Below are positions 43,664 to 52,120 of a stretch of 64,000 nt of DNA, piece after piece. The stretch is from positions 1-64,000 of the forward strand of contig JAZRPW010000023.1 of NCBI GenBank assembly GCA_045649405.1, written 5' to 3'. A program made the position numbers and the translations under genes. Under the pieces are notes generated by a model that saw nothing but the letters and a program-made list of their open reading frames with translations, ran no database searches and had not been told where the DNA came from. The stretch comes from RUG11462 sp045649405 (GTDB lineage Bacteria > Bacillota > Clostridia > Oscillospirales > Acutalibacteraceae). Numbering within the stretch: the stretch's first letter is position 1; every line of letters starts with the position of its first letter.

Positions 43664-43692
43664 AAAGATTGTTAATTTTTTCACAATCTTTT
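43664..43692 (+). promoter_or_regulatory. Rex-type redox operator
   Basis: TTGTTAATTTTTTCACAA at 43669-43686 matches the clostridial Rex consensus TTGTTAA-N4-TTAACAA with one mismatch; the right half is the classical TTCACAA. The palindrome extends outward (AAAAGATTGT at 43664-43673, ACAATCTTTT at 43683-43692). It lies between the promoter and the first hydrogenase gene. Rex releases DNA when NADH is high, so it would couple H2 production to NADH/NAD+ ratio. The extended arms could also form an mRNA hairpin, but there is no T-tract after it. Confidence 0.72.
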
Positions 43693-43748
43693 ACCAAAGC
43701 AACTATTCACAAGGTTAAAATTCATATTTAGCAAGGAGAAAAAAGATT

Positions 43749-44252
43749 ATGAAAAAGCGTAAGGGTACATTGCCTTTCAAAGGTACACCTGAGCAAGAAG
43801 CACAATTGATGCAGGTAATTGAAGCACACAAAGGCGAAGAAGGTGCGTTAATGCCTGTTATGCAGGAAGCACAAGAAATCTATGGCTACTTACCTATCGA
43901 AGTTCAACAAATGATAGCTAAAGGCCTTTGTGTTCCTGTAGAAAAAGTTTACGGTGTTGCAACTTTCTATTCACAGTTTGCACTCACACCAAAGGGTAAA
44001 TATAAAATCTCTGTTTGCCTTGGTACTGCTTGTTACGTAAAAGGCGCTCAAGATGTTCTTGACAGAATTGAGCAAATTTTGGGTATTGGCGCAGACGAAT
44101 GTACTGAAGACGGTAAATTCTCAATCGAAGCTTGTCGTTGTATCGGTGCTTGTGGTCTCGCTCCAGTTCTTACAATCAACGAAGATGTTTACGGCAGACT
44201 CGAGAAAACAGATGTTGATGATATTCTTAAAAAATATCAAGAAATGGACTAA
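43749..44252 (+). CDS. hydC: NADH-dependent hydrogenase [2Fe-2S] subunit (HydC / NuoE-like)
   Basis: A 167-residue thioredoxin-fold [2Fe-2S] protein, homologous to complex I NuoE. Ligand segments: CLGTACYVKGA near 96-106 and CRCIGACGLAP near 132-142. N-terminal helices (EEGALMPVMQEAQEIYGYLP) match NuoE. In trimeric bifurcating hydrogenases this subunit pairs with the NuoF-like HydB. First gene of the operon, behind AAGGAG. Confidence 0.9.
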   Translation: MKKRKGTLPFKGTPEQEAQLMQVIEAHKGEEGALMPVMQEAQEIYGYLPIEVQQMIAKGLCVPVEKVYGVATFYSQFALTPKGKYKISVCLGTACYVKGAQDVLDRIEQILGIGADECTEDGKFSIEACRCIGACGLAPVLTINEDVYGRLEKTDVDDILKKYQEMD

Positions 44253-44278
44253 TATTTTTTACAAATTTGGAGTAAATT

Positions 44279-44623
44279 ATGAAGATTAGGGACATTAAAG
44301 AATTATTGAATGCAGAAATTCTATGCTATCCCGAAGGGCTTGAAAAAGAGGTAAACTCTGCTTGTGGTTCTGATATGATGAGTGATGTTTTAGCTTATGT
44401 AAAAGACCAAGCAGTGTTGCTTACAGGACTTCTTAACTCACAGGTTATTAGAACAGCAGAAATGATGGATATGATTTGTGTTGTTTTTGTAAGAAGCAAA
44501 AAACCTACTGATGAAATGTTAGAACTTGCAAAAGAGCACCAAATGGTTGTGCTTTCTACTGACCTTCGTATGTATGACGCTTGCGGTAAACTTTACCAAG
44601 CAGGTCTTGGAAGTGGTGAATAG
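44279..44623 (+). CDS. DRTGG-like small protein, hydrogenase-operon associated (copy 1)
   Basis: A 114-residue protein starting MKIRDIKELLNAEILCYPEG, with alternating beta strands and helices (MICVVFVRSK near 64; VVLSTDLRMYDACGKLYQAG near 90-110). This is the pattern of stand-alone DRTGG-domain proteins found in clostridial hydrogenase operons. No catalytic residues are evident. A second DRTGG-like protein is encoded at 46326. Role probably regulatory or scaffold (inference). Confidence 0.7.
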   Translation: MKIRDIKELLNAEILCYPEGLEKEVNSACGSDMMSDVLAYVKDQAVLLTGLLNSQVIRTAEMMDMICVVFVRSKKPTDEMLELAKEHQMVVLSTDLRMYDACGKLYQAGLGSGE

Positions 44624-44625
44624 CA

Positions 44626-45048
44626 GTGAGTGATGTTGTAAATTTCCATTACGAAGTTGATGGTGAAGACTTTACTTCTGCTGGTGAAGCCAGTGTTAAC
44701 GTTAAGCGTAAACTTCGTCAATTAGGTATTGACCCAGCAATTATTCGCCGAGTTTCAATTGCAATGTATGAGGGCGAGGTAAATATGGTTATCCACGCAA
44801 GTGCCGGTTTTGTTGATGTAGATGTTTACAGTGACAAAATTGAAATAACTCTTACCGATGAAGGCCCTGGCATTGAAAACGTTGAACTTGCAATGCAGGA
44901 AGGTTTTTCAACTGCTCCTGATTATGTTCGTTCACTTGGCTTTGGTGCTGGTATGGGACTTCCTAATATGAAAGGTTACACCGATGATATGTCAATTGAG
45001 ACACAAGTGGGTGTAGGAACAACTATTAAAATGGTTGTAAATTTGTAA
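44626..45048 (+). CDS. SpoIIAB/RsbT-like ATP-binding protein (HATPase)
   Basis: A 140-residue GHKL-type ATPase domain alone. N-box Glu/Asn in YEGEVNMVIHA near 47-57, G1 box DEGPGIEN near 78-85, G2 loop GFGAGMGLPNMK near 106-117. This is like anti-sigma/serine-kinase switch proteins. It starts at a GTG two bases after the DRTGG stop, so the two are coupled, and is followed by the HydS-like gene. A role in passing the HydS signal is inferred. Confidence 0.82.
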   Translation: MSDVVNFHYEVDGEDFTSAGEASVNVKRKLRQLGIDPAIIRRVSIAMYEGEVNMVIHASAGFVDVDVYSDKIEITLTDEGPGIENVELAMQEGFSTAPDYVRSLGFGAGMGLPNMKGYTDDMSIETQVGVGTTIKMVVNL

Positions 45049-45061
45049 GGAGGCAAGAGTC

Positions 45062-46357
45062 ATGAGTGAATTTATACACTCTGTTTCTCTTAATGTTTCT
45101 AAATGCAAGGGCTGTACTTCTTGCCTTAGACGTTGCCCAACAGAAGCCATTAGAATTAAAGATGGCCATGCGGTAATTGATTCTGAGCGTTGTATTGATT
45201 GTGGCGAATGCATTAGGGTTTGTCCACACAAAGCAAAAAAAGCAGTTTGTAGCCCGTTTGATAAAATCAATGAGTTCAAGTATAAAATAGCACTTCCTGC
45301 TCCAAGTCTTTATGGCCAGTTTAACAATCTTGATGATGTTGATTACATTTTGCAAGGACTTTTGGATATTGGTTTTGATGATGTTTATGAAGTGTCTTAT
45401 GCGGCTGAATACATTTCGGCTTACACAAGACAGTACATAAAAGAAAACCAAGACAAAAAGCCGTTTATTTCTTCGGCTTGTCCTGTAATTGTAAGACTTA
45501 TAAGTCTTCGTTATCCTTCGCTTTGCGACAACATAATTCCAATTATTCCACCAATGGAGTATGCGGCAATTTGTGCAAGAGCCAAAGCAAAGGAAAAACA
45601 CCCGGAACTTAAAGATGAAGATATTGGCGTGTGCTTTATATCTCCTTGTCCTGGCAAATCTTCTTACGTTGTTAACAACGAATCAGAAGAAAAAGAAAAT
45701 GTTGATGTAGTGCTTGCCATGAATGATATTTATTTCAGGTTGTTACCTGCAATGAACAAAGCAAATCCTACTGACACACTTTCAAAATCAGGCATCATGG
45801 GAATGGGCTGGGCTGTTTCTGGCGGAGAGTCGGCATCATTGTTTAGTGATAAACACTTAGCGGCTGACGGGCTTGAAAACGTTATTCAAGTGCTTGAAGA
45901 AATTGATAATGGTAAATTGCCAGACCTTGAGTTTGTTGAGCTTAATGCTTGCAACAGTGGTTGTGTTGGCGGAATTTTAACGGTTGAAAATCCTTACATT
46001 GCAAAAGCAAAAATGCAGGCGTTAAGAAAATTCTTGCCTGTTTCGGGTGCAAGACCAGAAAAGAACATTCCTGACAACATTTATATCAAGCAATTGCATG
46101 AATATAAACCAATTACACAATTTTCTGACAACATTCAAGAGTCAATGAAATTAATGCAGCAGATTCACACTGTTTGTAGCAATTTGCCTGAAATTGATTG
46201 TGGCTCGTGCGGTGCGCCAACATGTCTCGCTTTTGCAGAAGATGTTGTGCTTCGTGGGGTTGACATCAATAATTGTATTATCAATATGAAAGAATATCTT
46301 TTCAAAAAACTCGAAGAAAAAAAGGATGAGAGTCTTGACAGTCAAAGCAATTCTTGA
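45062..46357 (+). CDS. HydS-like putative sensory [FeFe]-hydrogenase
   Basis: A 431-residue iron-sulfur protein. Two N-terminal [4Fe-4S] ferredoxin motifs (CKGCTSCLRRCP near 15-26, CIDCGECIRVCP near 45-56) precede a reduced hydrogenase domain. The four H-cluster Cys ligands are kept: Cys140 (SACP), Cys196 (SPCPGK), Cys297 and Cys301 (NACNSGC). The proton-relay Cys before Cys140 is Ala139, the Met of MPC is Ser, and the GGGQP tail is absent. This is the pattern of sensory HydS proteins. A C-terminal 4-Cys [4Fe-4S] module (CGSCGAPTC...NNC, about 378-403) follows. Likely binds H2 rather than turning it over fast (inference). GGAGG precedes the ATG. Confidence 0.85.
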   Translation: MSEFIHSVSLNVSKCKGCTSCLRRCPTEAIRIKDGHAVIDSERCIDCGECIRVCPHKAKKAVCSPFDKINEFKYKIALPAPSLYGQFNNLDDVDYILQGLLDIGFDDVYEVSYAAEYISAYTRQYIKENQDKKPFISSACPVIVRLISLRYPSLCDNIIPIIPPMEYAAICARAKAKEKHPELKDEDIGVCFISPCPGKSSYVVNNESEEKENVDVVLAMNDIYFRLLPAMNKANPTDTLSKSGIMGMGWAVSGGESASLFSDKHLAADGLENVIQVLEEIDNGKLPDLEFVELNACNSGCVGGILTVENPYIAKAKMQALRKFLPVSGARPEKNIPDNIYIKQLHEYKPITQFSDNIQESMKLMQQIHTVCSNLPEIDCGSCGAPTCLAFAEDVVLRGVDINNCIINMKEYLFKKLEEKKDESLDSQSNS

Positions 46358-46661
46358 AAATGACATTTTTAAACCAGTTGTGCTTGTTGATGAAACAAGA
46401 GAAATTAAAGGTGCTTACTGTGGCGACCTTTTAAGCTGGGTAATGGGCAGGGCCGAAGAAGACAATGCTTTTGTCACAATAATGACAAATGTTAATGTTT
46501 TAGCCGTTGCTTCACTTATTAATATGTCTGTTGTAATTGTTTGTGAAAACGCAGAGTTGTCTGACGAGTTTTTGTCAGCGGCAGAAGATAAAGGTATTAA
46601 TGTTGTAAAAAGCAGTTTGCCTTCATATGAAACCTGCGTGGCTCTTTCAAAAATAATATAA
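46326..46661 (+). CDS. DRTGG-like small protein, hydrogenase-operon associated (copy 2)
   Basis: A 111-residue protein starting MRVLTVKAILENDIF, with strands VVLVDE, VTIMTNVNVLAVASLI and VVIVCEN, matching the DRTGG fold and the size of the protein at 44279. It overlaps the end of the HydS-like gene by 32 bp in another frame, with AAAAAAGG before the ATG. A TTG at 46335 is an alternative start. No enzyme motif. Confidence 0.7.
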   Translation: MRVLTVKAILENDIFKPVVLVDETREIKGAYCGDLLSWVMGRAEEDNAFVTIMTNVNVLAVASLINMSVVIVCENAELSDEFLSAAEDKGINVVKSSLPSYETCVALSKII

Positions 46662-47386
46662 TGCAAAGACTATATTATGATTTGCACATTCATTCATGCT
46701 TGTCACCTTGCGGTGATAATGATATGACTGTGAATAACATTGCCGGAATGGGCAAGTTAGCAGGGCTCCAGATTATGGCGCTTACCGACCATAATACAAC
46801 AAAAAATTTGCCTGCGTTTTTCACTGCTTGTGAAAATTATGAAATAGTGCCAATTGGTGGAATGGAACTTACCACTGCTGAAGAAGTTCATGTTGTGTGT
46901 TTGTTTCCAACACTAAAAAGCGCAATGGATTTTGGCAACGCAGTAGATGAAAGGCGAATTAAAATTAAAAACAGGCCTGAAATTTTCGGCGAGCAGATAA
47001 TACTTAATGAAGACGATGAGATTATTGGGCATGATGAGAATTTGCTCATCAACGCCACAACCATTTCAATTGATGAGGCATATGACCTTGTCAAACAGTT
47101 TGATGGAATTTCTTATCCTGCTCACATTGACAGAGATTCAAATGGTATTATTGCAATGCTCGGTGTGTTTCCTGAAACTCCTGATTTTAAAACTGTTGAG
47201 ATTTATGATAAATCAAAACAACAGGGTTTAGAAGAGCGATTTGAAGGGTTAAAACACAAAAAGAAAATTTATTGTTCAGATGCTCATTATCTTGAAAAGA
47301 TAAGAGATAAAGAAAATTATTTCGAGTTTGAAGAAAATTTATCTGATGATGAAATACGCAAAGCAGTAATAGAAATATTATCATAA
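46661..47386 (+). CDS. PHP-domain metal-dependent phosphoesterase
   Basis: A 241-residue PHP protein. Metal motifs: DLHIHSCLSPCGD near 6-18, LTDHN near 41-45, GGMELTTAEEVHVVCLFP near 65-82, a mid-chain YPAHIDRDSNG and a C-terminal YCSDAHYLEKI. PHP proteins hydrolyse phosphoesters, including histidinol phosphate and nucleotides. This stand-alone type is often encoded with hydrogenase genes. The ATG overlaps the previous stop (TAATG), so it is coupled. Confidence 0.82.
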   Translation: MQRLYYDLHIHSCLSPCGDNDMTVNNIAGMGKLAGLQIMALTDHNTTKNLPAFFTACENYEIVPIGGMELTTAEEVHVVCLFPTLKSAMDFGNAVDERRIKIKNRPEIFGEQIILNEDDEIIGHDENLLINATTISIDEAYDLVKQFDGISYPAHIDRDSNGIIAMLGVFPETPDFKTVEIYDKSKQQGLEERFEGLKHKKKIYCSDAHYLEKIRDKENYFEFEENLSDDEIRKAVIEILS

Positions 47387-47401
47387 GGAAACAGATTAAA
47401 A

Positions 47402-47956
47402 GTGAAAGAACTATCGTTAAATATTCTTGACATTGCGCAAAATTCATTAAAAGCAGGCGCTTCGCTTGTTGAAATTTTGCTAAATGAAAGAGGAAATGTT
47501 TTAACAATTGTAATTAATGACAATGGTCATGGAATGTCAAGAGAAGTTTTGCAGGGTGTAACAAATCCGTTTTACACCACAAGAACTACTCGTAAAGTTG
47601 GGCTTGGAATTCCGTTTTTTAAAGAAGCGGCCGAGCAAACAGGTGGTAGTTTTAGCATTGCTTCTGTTGAAAAACAAGTAGATTCGCAAAATTGCGGAAC
47701 ACGTGTTACTGCGGTGTTCAAAACCGACAGTATTGACTTTACACCAATCGGTGACATTGTTTCAACAATAATAACTTTAATTCACGGCTCGCCGGAAGTT
47801 GATTTGGTGTTTTTGCACCAAACCGAAAAAGGCAGCGTGTCAATTGACACAAGAGAAATGAGAGAAGTTTTAGGAAATGATGTTCCGTTGAACAGTTTTG
47901 AGGTTATTGAGTATATTCGAAATAGTCTTGAAACTGAATATGAACTAATAAAATAA
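47402..47956 (+). CDS. Histidine-kinase-like ATPase protein, no sensor domain
   Basis: A 184-residue protein with an N-terminal GHKL ATPase fold: N-box DIAQNSLKAGA near 10-20, G1 box DNGHGM near 40-45, G2 box KVGLGIPFFKEAA near 65-77. No dimerisation His is seen. A C-terminal tail (about 120-184) with GSPEVDLVFLH is unrelated to known kinases. Starts at GTG after AAGGAAAC. Possibly the second switch protein of the operon. Confidence 0.78.
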   Translation: MKELSLNILDIAQNSLKAGASLVEILLNERGNVLTIVINDNGHGMSREVLQGVTNPFYTTRTTRKVGLGIPFFKEAAEQTGGSFSIASVEKQVDSQNCGTRVTAVFKTDSIDFTPIGDIVSTIITLIHGSPEVDLVFLHQTEKGSVSIDTREMREVLGNDVPLNSFEVIEYIRNSLETEYELIK

Positions 47957-47985
47957 AAACTTTAATATGAAAGGACCGAAAACAA

Positions 47986-48348
47986 ATGAAATCTTTAGCT
48001 GAACTCGCAGCAATCAGAGAGAGAATGAAAGACAGCGTTATCTTGCGTGAAGGCAGTGCCGCAACTCGTGTAGTAGTTGGTATGGCAACTTGCGGTATCG
48101 CAGCAGGTGCTCGTCCAGTTCTCAACGCTCTTGTACAAGGAGTAGCTGCAAACGACCTTACTGAAAAAGTAACCGTAACTCAAACAGGTTGTATTGGTAT
48201 TTGCCAATATGAACCAGTTGTTGAAGTTTATGAGCAAGGTAAAGAAAAAGTTACTTACGTTCATATGGACGCAGAAAAAGCTCAAAGAGTTGTTGAAGAA
48301 CACCTCAAAGGCGGCAAAGTTGTAACTGAATACACAATAGGAAAATAA
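47986..48348 (+). CDS. Thioredoxin-like [2Fe-2S] ferredoxin-domain protein
   Basis: A 120-residue [2Fe-2S] protein with ligand segments ATCGIAAGARPVLNAL near 29-44 and QTGCIGICQYEPV near 66-78. It resembles the N-terminal domain of HydB/NuoF-like subunits and NuoE-like ferredoxins. It lies 17 bp before hydB. It may be an extra electron-transfer subunit, as in TM1420-like proteins of Thermotoga (inference from gene order). Confidence 0.82.
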   Translation: MKSLAELAAIRERMKDSVILREGSAATRVVVGMATCGIAAGARPVLNALVQGVAANDLTEKVTVTQTGCIGICQYEPVVEVYEQGKEKVTYVHMDAEKAQRVVEEHLKGGKVVTEYTIGK

Positions 48349-48365
48349 TTAGGAGGAAATAAATT

Positions 48366-50165
48366 ATGTATCGTGCCCACGTGTTGATTTGTGGTGGTAC
48401 TGGTTGTACATCATCAGGTAGCCCTGCAATTCAAAAAACTCTTGAAGAGCAACTTAAATTGAATGACCTTGAAAATGAAATTAAAGTTGTTCAAACCGGT
48501 TGTTTTGGTCTTTGTGCATTAGGCCCAATTATGATTGTTTACCCAGAAGGTACTTTCTACAGCCGTGTAACAGAAGAAGATGTTAAAGAAATCGTTGAAG
48601 AACATCTCTTAAAAGGTAGAATTGTTGACCGTTTGGTTTACAATGATGCTGCAACAGATGAAATTGTTGAGGAGCAAGCTGTTTCTCTTAATGATACAGC
48701 TTTCTATAAAAAACAAAAGAGAATCGCTCTTAGAAACTGTGGTGTTATTAACCCAGAAGTTATTGATGAATATATCGCAACAGGCGGTTATTCTGCACTT
48801 GGTAAAGTGTTAACAGAAATGACTCCTGAACAAGTAATTCAAGACATTCTTGATTCTGGTCTTCGTGGCCGTGGTGGCGGTGGCTTCCCAACAGGTCTTA
48901 AATGGAAATTGGCTGCTGGTAACCAAGCTGACCAAAAATACGTTTGTTGTAACGCCGACGAAGGTGACCCAGGTGCATTTATGGACCGTTCAATCCTTGA
49001 AGGTGACCCACACGTTGTTCTTGAATCAATGGCTATTGCTGGTTACGCAATTGGCGCTTCACAAGGTTACATTTATGTTCGTGCTGAATACCCAATCGCT
49101 GTTGACCGTTTGAAAATCGCTATCGCTCAAGCTAGAGAATATGGCCTTTTAGGTAAAGACATTTTCGGTACTGGCTTTGACTTTGATATCGACCTTAGAC
49201 TTGGTGCTGGTGCGTTCGTTTGTGGTGAAGAAACAGCTCTTATGACTTCAATCGAAGGTAACCGTGGTGAGCCAAGACCAAGACCTCCATACCCAGCAGT
49301 TAAAGGTCTTTACGGCAAACCAACAATCCTTAACAACGTTGAAACTTATGCAAATATTACACAAATCATCAACAATGGTGTTGAATGGTTTAAAGCAATG
49401 GGTACTGAAAAATCAAAAGGTACTAAAGTATTTGCTCTTGGTGGTAAAATCCACAACACTGGTCTTGTTGAAGTACCAATGGGTACAACTTTGCGTGAAG
49501 TTGTTGAAGAAATTGGTGGCGGCATTCCAGATGGTAAGAAATTTAAAGCTGCTCAAACAGGTGGTCCTTCAGGCGGTTGTATCCCACCAGAACATCTTGA
49601 CATTCCAATCGACTACGATAACCTTATCGAAATCGGTTCAATGATGGGTTCAGGTGGTCTTATCGTAATGGACGAAGACAACTGTATGGTTGACATCGCT
49701 AAATTCTTCCTTGAATTTACTGTTGATGAATCTTGCGGTAAATGTACACCTTGTCGTGTTGGTACACGTAGACTTCTTGAAATTCTTGATAAGATTACAA
49801 GCGGTAAAGGTACAATGGCTGACATTGACAAACTTGAAGAACTTTCATACTACATCAAAGCAAACTCACTTTGCGGTCTTGGACAAACAGCTCCAAACCC
49901 TGTTCTTTCAACACTTCGTTACTTTAAAGATGAGTACATTGCTCACGTTAAAGATAAGAAATGTCCAGCAGGCGTTTGTAAAGACCTTCTTGAATACAAA
50001 ATTGTTCCTGAACTTTGTAAAGGTTGCTCACTCTGTTCAAGAAAATGTCCAGTTAACGCAATTTCAGGCGAAATCAAGAGCCCATTTGTTATCGACCAAG
50101 ATAAATGTATTAAATGTGGTGCTTGTCTCAGCTCATGTAAATTTAATGCTATTATTAAAGGTTAA
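48366..50165 (+). CDS. hydB: NADH-dependent hydrogenase flavin subunit (HydB / NuoF-like)
   Basis: A 599-residue iron-sulfur flavoprotein. N-terminal thioredoxin-like [2Fe-2S] domain (CGGTGCTSSG near 7-16, QTGCFGLCALGP near 43-54), FMN/NAD-binding NuoF domain (GLRGRGGGGFPTGLKW near 165-180, CNADEGDPGAFMDR near 196-209), SLBB region, [4Fe-4S] site ESCGKCTPCRVG near 455-466, and two C-terminal [4Fe-4S] motifs (CKGCSLCSRKCP near 554-565, CIKCGACLSSCK near 583-594). In HydABC it oxidises NADH and distributes electrons with ferredoxin, making the enzyme bifurcating. GGAGG precedes the ATG. Confidence 0.93.
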   Translation: MYRAHVLICGGTGCTSSGSPAIQKTLEEQLKLNDLENEIKVVQTGCFGLCALGPIMIVYPEGTFYSRVTEEDVKEIVEEHLLKGRIVDRLVYNDAATDEIVEEQAVSLNDTAFYKKQKRIALRNCGVINPEVIDEYIATGGYSALGKVLTEMTPEQVIQDILDSGLRGRGGGGFPTGLKWKLAAGNQADQKYVCCNADEGDPGAFMDRSILEGDPHVVLESMAIAGYAIGASQGYIYVRAEYPIAVDRLKIAIAQAREYGLLGKDIFGTGFDFDIDLRLGAGAFVCGEETALMTSIEGNRGEPRPRPPYPAVKGLYGKPTILNNVETYANITQIINNGVEWFKAMGTEKSKGTKVFALGGKIHNTGLVEVPMGTTLREVVEEIGGGIPDGKKFKAAQTGGPSGGCIPPEHLDIPIDYDNLIEIGSMMGSGGLIVMDEDNCMVDIAKFFLEFTVDESCGKCTPCRVGTRRLLEILDKITSGKGTMADIDKLEELSYYIKANSLCGLGQTAPNPVLSTLRYFKDEYIAHVKDKKCPAGVCKDLLEYKIVPELCKGCSLCSRKCPVNAISGEIKSPFVIDQDKCIKCGACLSSCKFNAIIKG

Positions 50166-50180
50166 GGGAGGAAAAAAGCA

Positions 50181-51929
50181 ATGTTAAATTTGAAAATCAA
50201 CGGCATTGGTGTGCAAGTAGAAGAAGGCGCAACTGTCCTTGAGGCAGCAAGAAAAGCTGGAATCGAAATTCCTACCCTTTGCTACATGAAAAAAATTAAT
50301 GAAATCGGTGCTTGCCGTATTTGTATGGTAGAAGTACAAGAAATGCGTGGTCCAGAACTCGGACCTGCAAGAATGGTAACAGCTTGTGTTTACCCTGTTA
50401 CTGAAGGTATGGTTGTTAAAACTAATACTGAAAAAGTTATTGCTTCAAGAAAAACAACTCTTGAAATGATTCTTTCAACACACAATCGTTCTTGCCTTTC
50501 ATGCGTTCGTTCAGGTAACTGCGAATTGCAAACTCTTTGCTATGAATATGGCATTGAAAACCCAGGCAACTATGATGGTGCTTTCCCAGAAAGCATTTAT
50601 GATGATAGCGCAATTCATATGATTAGAGACAACTCTAAATGTATTCTTTGCCGTCGTTGTGTTGCTGCTTGTAACGAGCAAGAAGTTGGCGTTATCGGCG
50701 CTAACGACCGTGGTTTTGATACACACATCGGTTGCGTTTATGATAAAGAATTAGACGCAGTTGATTGTATTTCTTGTGGTCAATGTATTGTTAACTGCCC
50801 AACAGGTGCTTTAACTGAAAGAGATGACACACAAAAAGTATTTGACGCAATTGCTGACGAAACAAAAACAGTTATCGTTCAAACTGCTCCTGCAGTTCGT
50901 GCTGCTTTAGGCGAAGAATTCGGCATGGAAATCGGTACTGATGTTGAAGGCAAAATGGTTGCTGCACTCAAACGCCTTGGCTTTGACAAAGTGTTTGATA
51001 CAAACACAGCTGCTGACTTCACAATCATGGAAGAAGGTACAGAACTTATCAACCGTGTAACAAATGGTGGCGTTCTTCCTATGATTACTTCATGTTCACC
51101 AGGTTGGATTAAATATTGTGAATATCATTATCCAGAATTTATTCCAAACCTTTCAACATGTAAATCACCACAAAATATGTTTGGTGCTCTTATTAAATCA
51201 TGGTACGCTGAAAAATATGACTTGAATCCTGATGATATCGTTGTTGTTTCAGTAATGCCTTGTACAGCTAAAAAGTTCGAAGTTCAAAGAGATGAGCTTA
51301 GAGCTGATGTTGATATTTCTATTACAACAAGAGAACTCGCTCGTATGATTAAACGTGCAGGTATTCAGTTCACAAAACTCCCTGATGAAGAGTTTGATAG
51401 CCCACTCGGCGAAGCAACTGGTGCTGCTGTAATCTTCGGTGCAACTGGTGGTGTTATGGAAGCAGCGCTCAGAACTGCTTATGAAGTTATCACAAAATCA
51501 ACATTAGATGATGTTGACTTCACAGCTGTTCGTGGTACAGAACCAGTTAAAGTTACTGAAATCAAAGTAGGCGACTTAAACATCAAAGTTGGTGTTGCTT
51601 CTGGTGCTAAAGCTGCTAAAGAATTGCTCGAAAGAGTAAAGGCTGGCGAAGAGTTTACATTTATCGAAATCATGGGTTGCCCAGGTGGTTGTGTAAACGG
51701 CGGTGGCCAACCAATTCAACCAACTTCAGTAAGACAAACTGTTGACCTTAAAGCAGAACGTGCAAAAGCTCTTTACACAAATGATGCTAACAAGGCAATC
51801 AGAAAATCTCACGAAAACCCATTCGTAAAAGAAGTTTATGCTGATTATCTTGGCGAACCAAACTCACATAAAGCGCATGAAATTCTTCATACAACTTATG
51901 TTGACCGTTCAAAAGATGTTATTATGTAA
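50181..51929 (+). CDS. hydA: [FeFe]-hydrogenase catalytic subunit
   Basis: A 582-residue hydrogenase. N-terminal plant-type [2Fe-2S] (CYMKKINEIGACRICMVEV near 35-53), His-ligated cluster (TTLEMILSTHNRSCLSCVRSG, split about 94-113), two [4Fe-4S] motifs (CILCRRCVAAC near 155-165, CISCGQCIVNCP near 198-209), then the H domain. Motif L1 is TSCSPGW (Cys305, Ser306), L2 MPCTAKKFE with Cys361, L3 MGCPGGCVNGGGQP with Cys500 and Cys504. The small-subunit C-terminal EILHTTY is present. The usual L1 is TSCCPxW, so Ser306 replaces the second Cys. In Clostridium CpI numbering this aligns with the cluster-ligand Cys300. Expected role: H2 production from NADH plus ferredoxin, or H2 uptake. Confidence 0.93.
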   Translation: MLNLKINGIGVQVEEGATVLEAARKAGIEIPTLCYMKKINEIGACRICMVEVQEMRGPELGPARMVTACVYPVTEGMVVKTNTEKVIASRKTTLEMILSTHNRSCLSCVRSGNCELQTLCYEYGIENPGNYDGAFPESIYDDSAIHMIRDNSKCILCRRCVAACNEQEVGVIGANDRGFDTHIGCVYDKELDAVDCISCGQCIVNCPTGALTERDDTQKVFDAIADETKTVIVQTAPAVRAALGEEFGMEIGTDVEGKMVAALKRLGFDKVFDTNTAADFTIMEEGTELINRVTNGGVLPMITSCSPGWIKYCEYHYPEFIPNLSTCKSPQNMFGALIKSWYAEKYDLNPDDIVVVSVMPCTAKKFEVQRDELRADVDISITTRELARMIKRAGIQFTKLPDEEFDSPLGEATGAAVIFGATGGVMEAALRTAYEVITKSTLDDVDFTAVRGTEPVKVTEIKVGDLNIKVGVASGAKAAKELLERVKAGEEFTFIEIMGCPGGCVNGGGQPIQPTSVRQTVDLKAERAKALYTNDANKAIRKSHENPFVKEVYADYLGEPNSHKAHEILHTTYVDRSKDVIM

Positions 51930-51940
51930 TTAAACATTTT

Positions 51941-51977
51941 AAACCCCCACACTCACTCGAGCGTGGGGGTTGTTTTT
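51941..51977 (+). terminator. Terminator ending the hydrogenase operon
   Basis: AACCCCCAC / GTGGGGGTT stem with an inner CTC/GAG, then GTTTTTG. Strong. Confidence 0.9.
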
Positions 51978-52007
51978 GTTTGTAAATTAAAATTATGTGT
52001 TTTTACC

Positions 52008-52098
52008 GTCATTCTGAGCGAAGTGAAACGAAGTCGAAGAATCTTTTGCTTTAAGATGGTTCGACTCCGTGCTTTCGCACTCTGCTCACCATGACACG
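52008..52098. repeat. Composite intergenic repeat, copy 2
   Basis: GTCATTCTGAGCG at 52008-52020, AAGTCGAAGAATCTT near 52031-52045, AAGATGGTTCGACTCC, a short CGTGCTTTCGCACTCTG hairpin, and CTGCTCACCATGACACG to 52098. Same module order as 35766-35835, with insertions. Confidence 0.75.
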
Positions 52099-52120
52099 AA
52101 ATAAGATTGCTTTTTATCCA

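Noticed and set aside
43664..43692. Palindrome as a terminator or attenuator
   Set aside because: No T-tract follows and the match to Rex sites is close, so an operator explains it better.
45026..45601. Antisense frame of 191 codons in the HydS-like gene
   Set aside because: Shadow of an iron-sulfur protein gene; no start signal and no recognisable domain.
49690..50187. Same-strand alternate frame of 165 codons in hydB
   Set aside because: The HydB frame has all family motifs; the alternate frame has no motif or start site.
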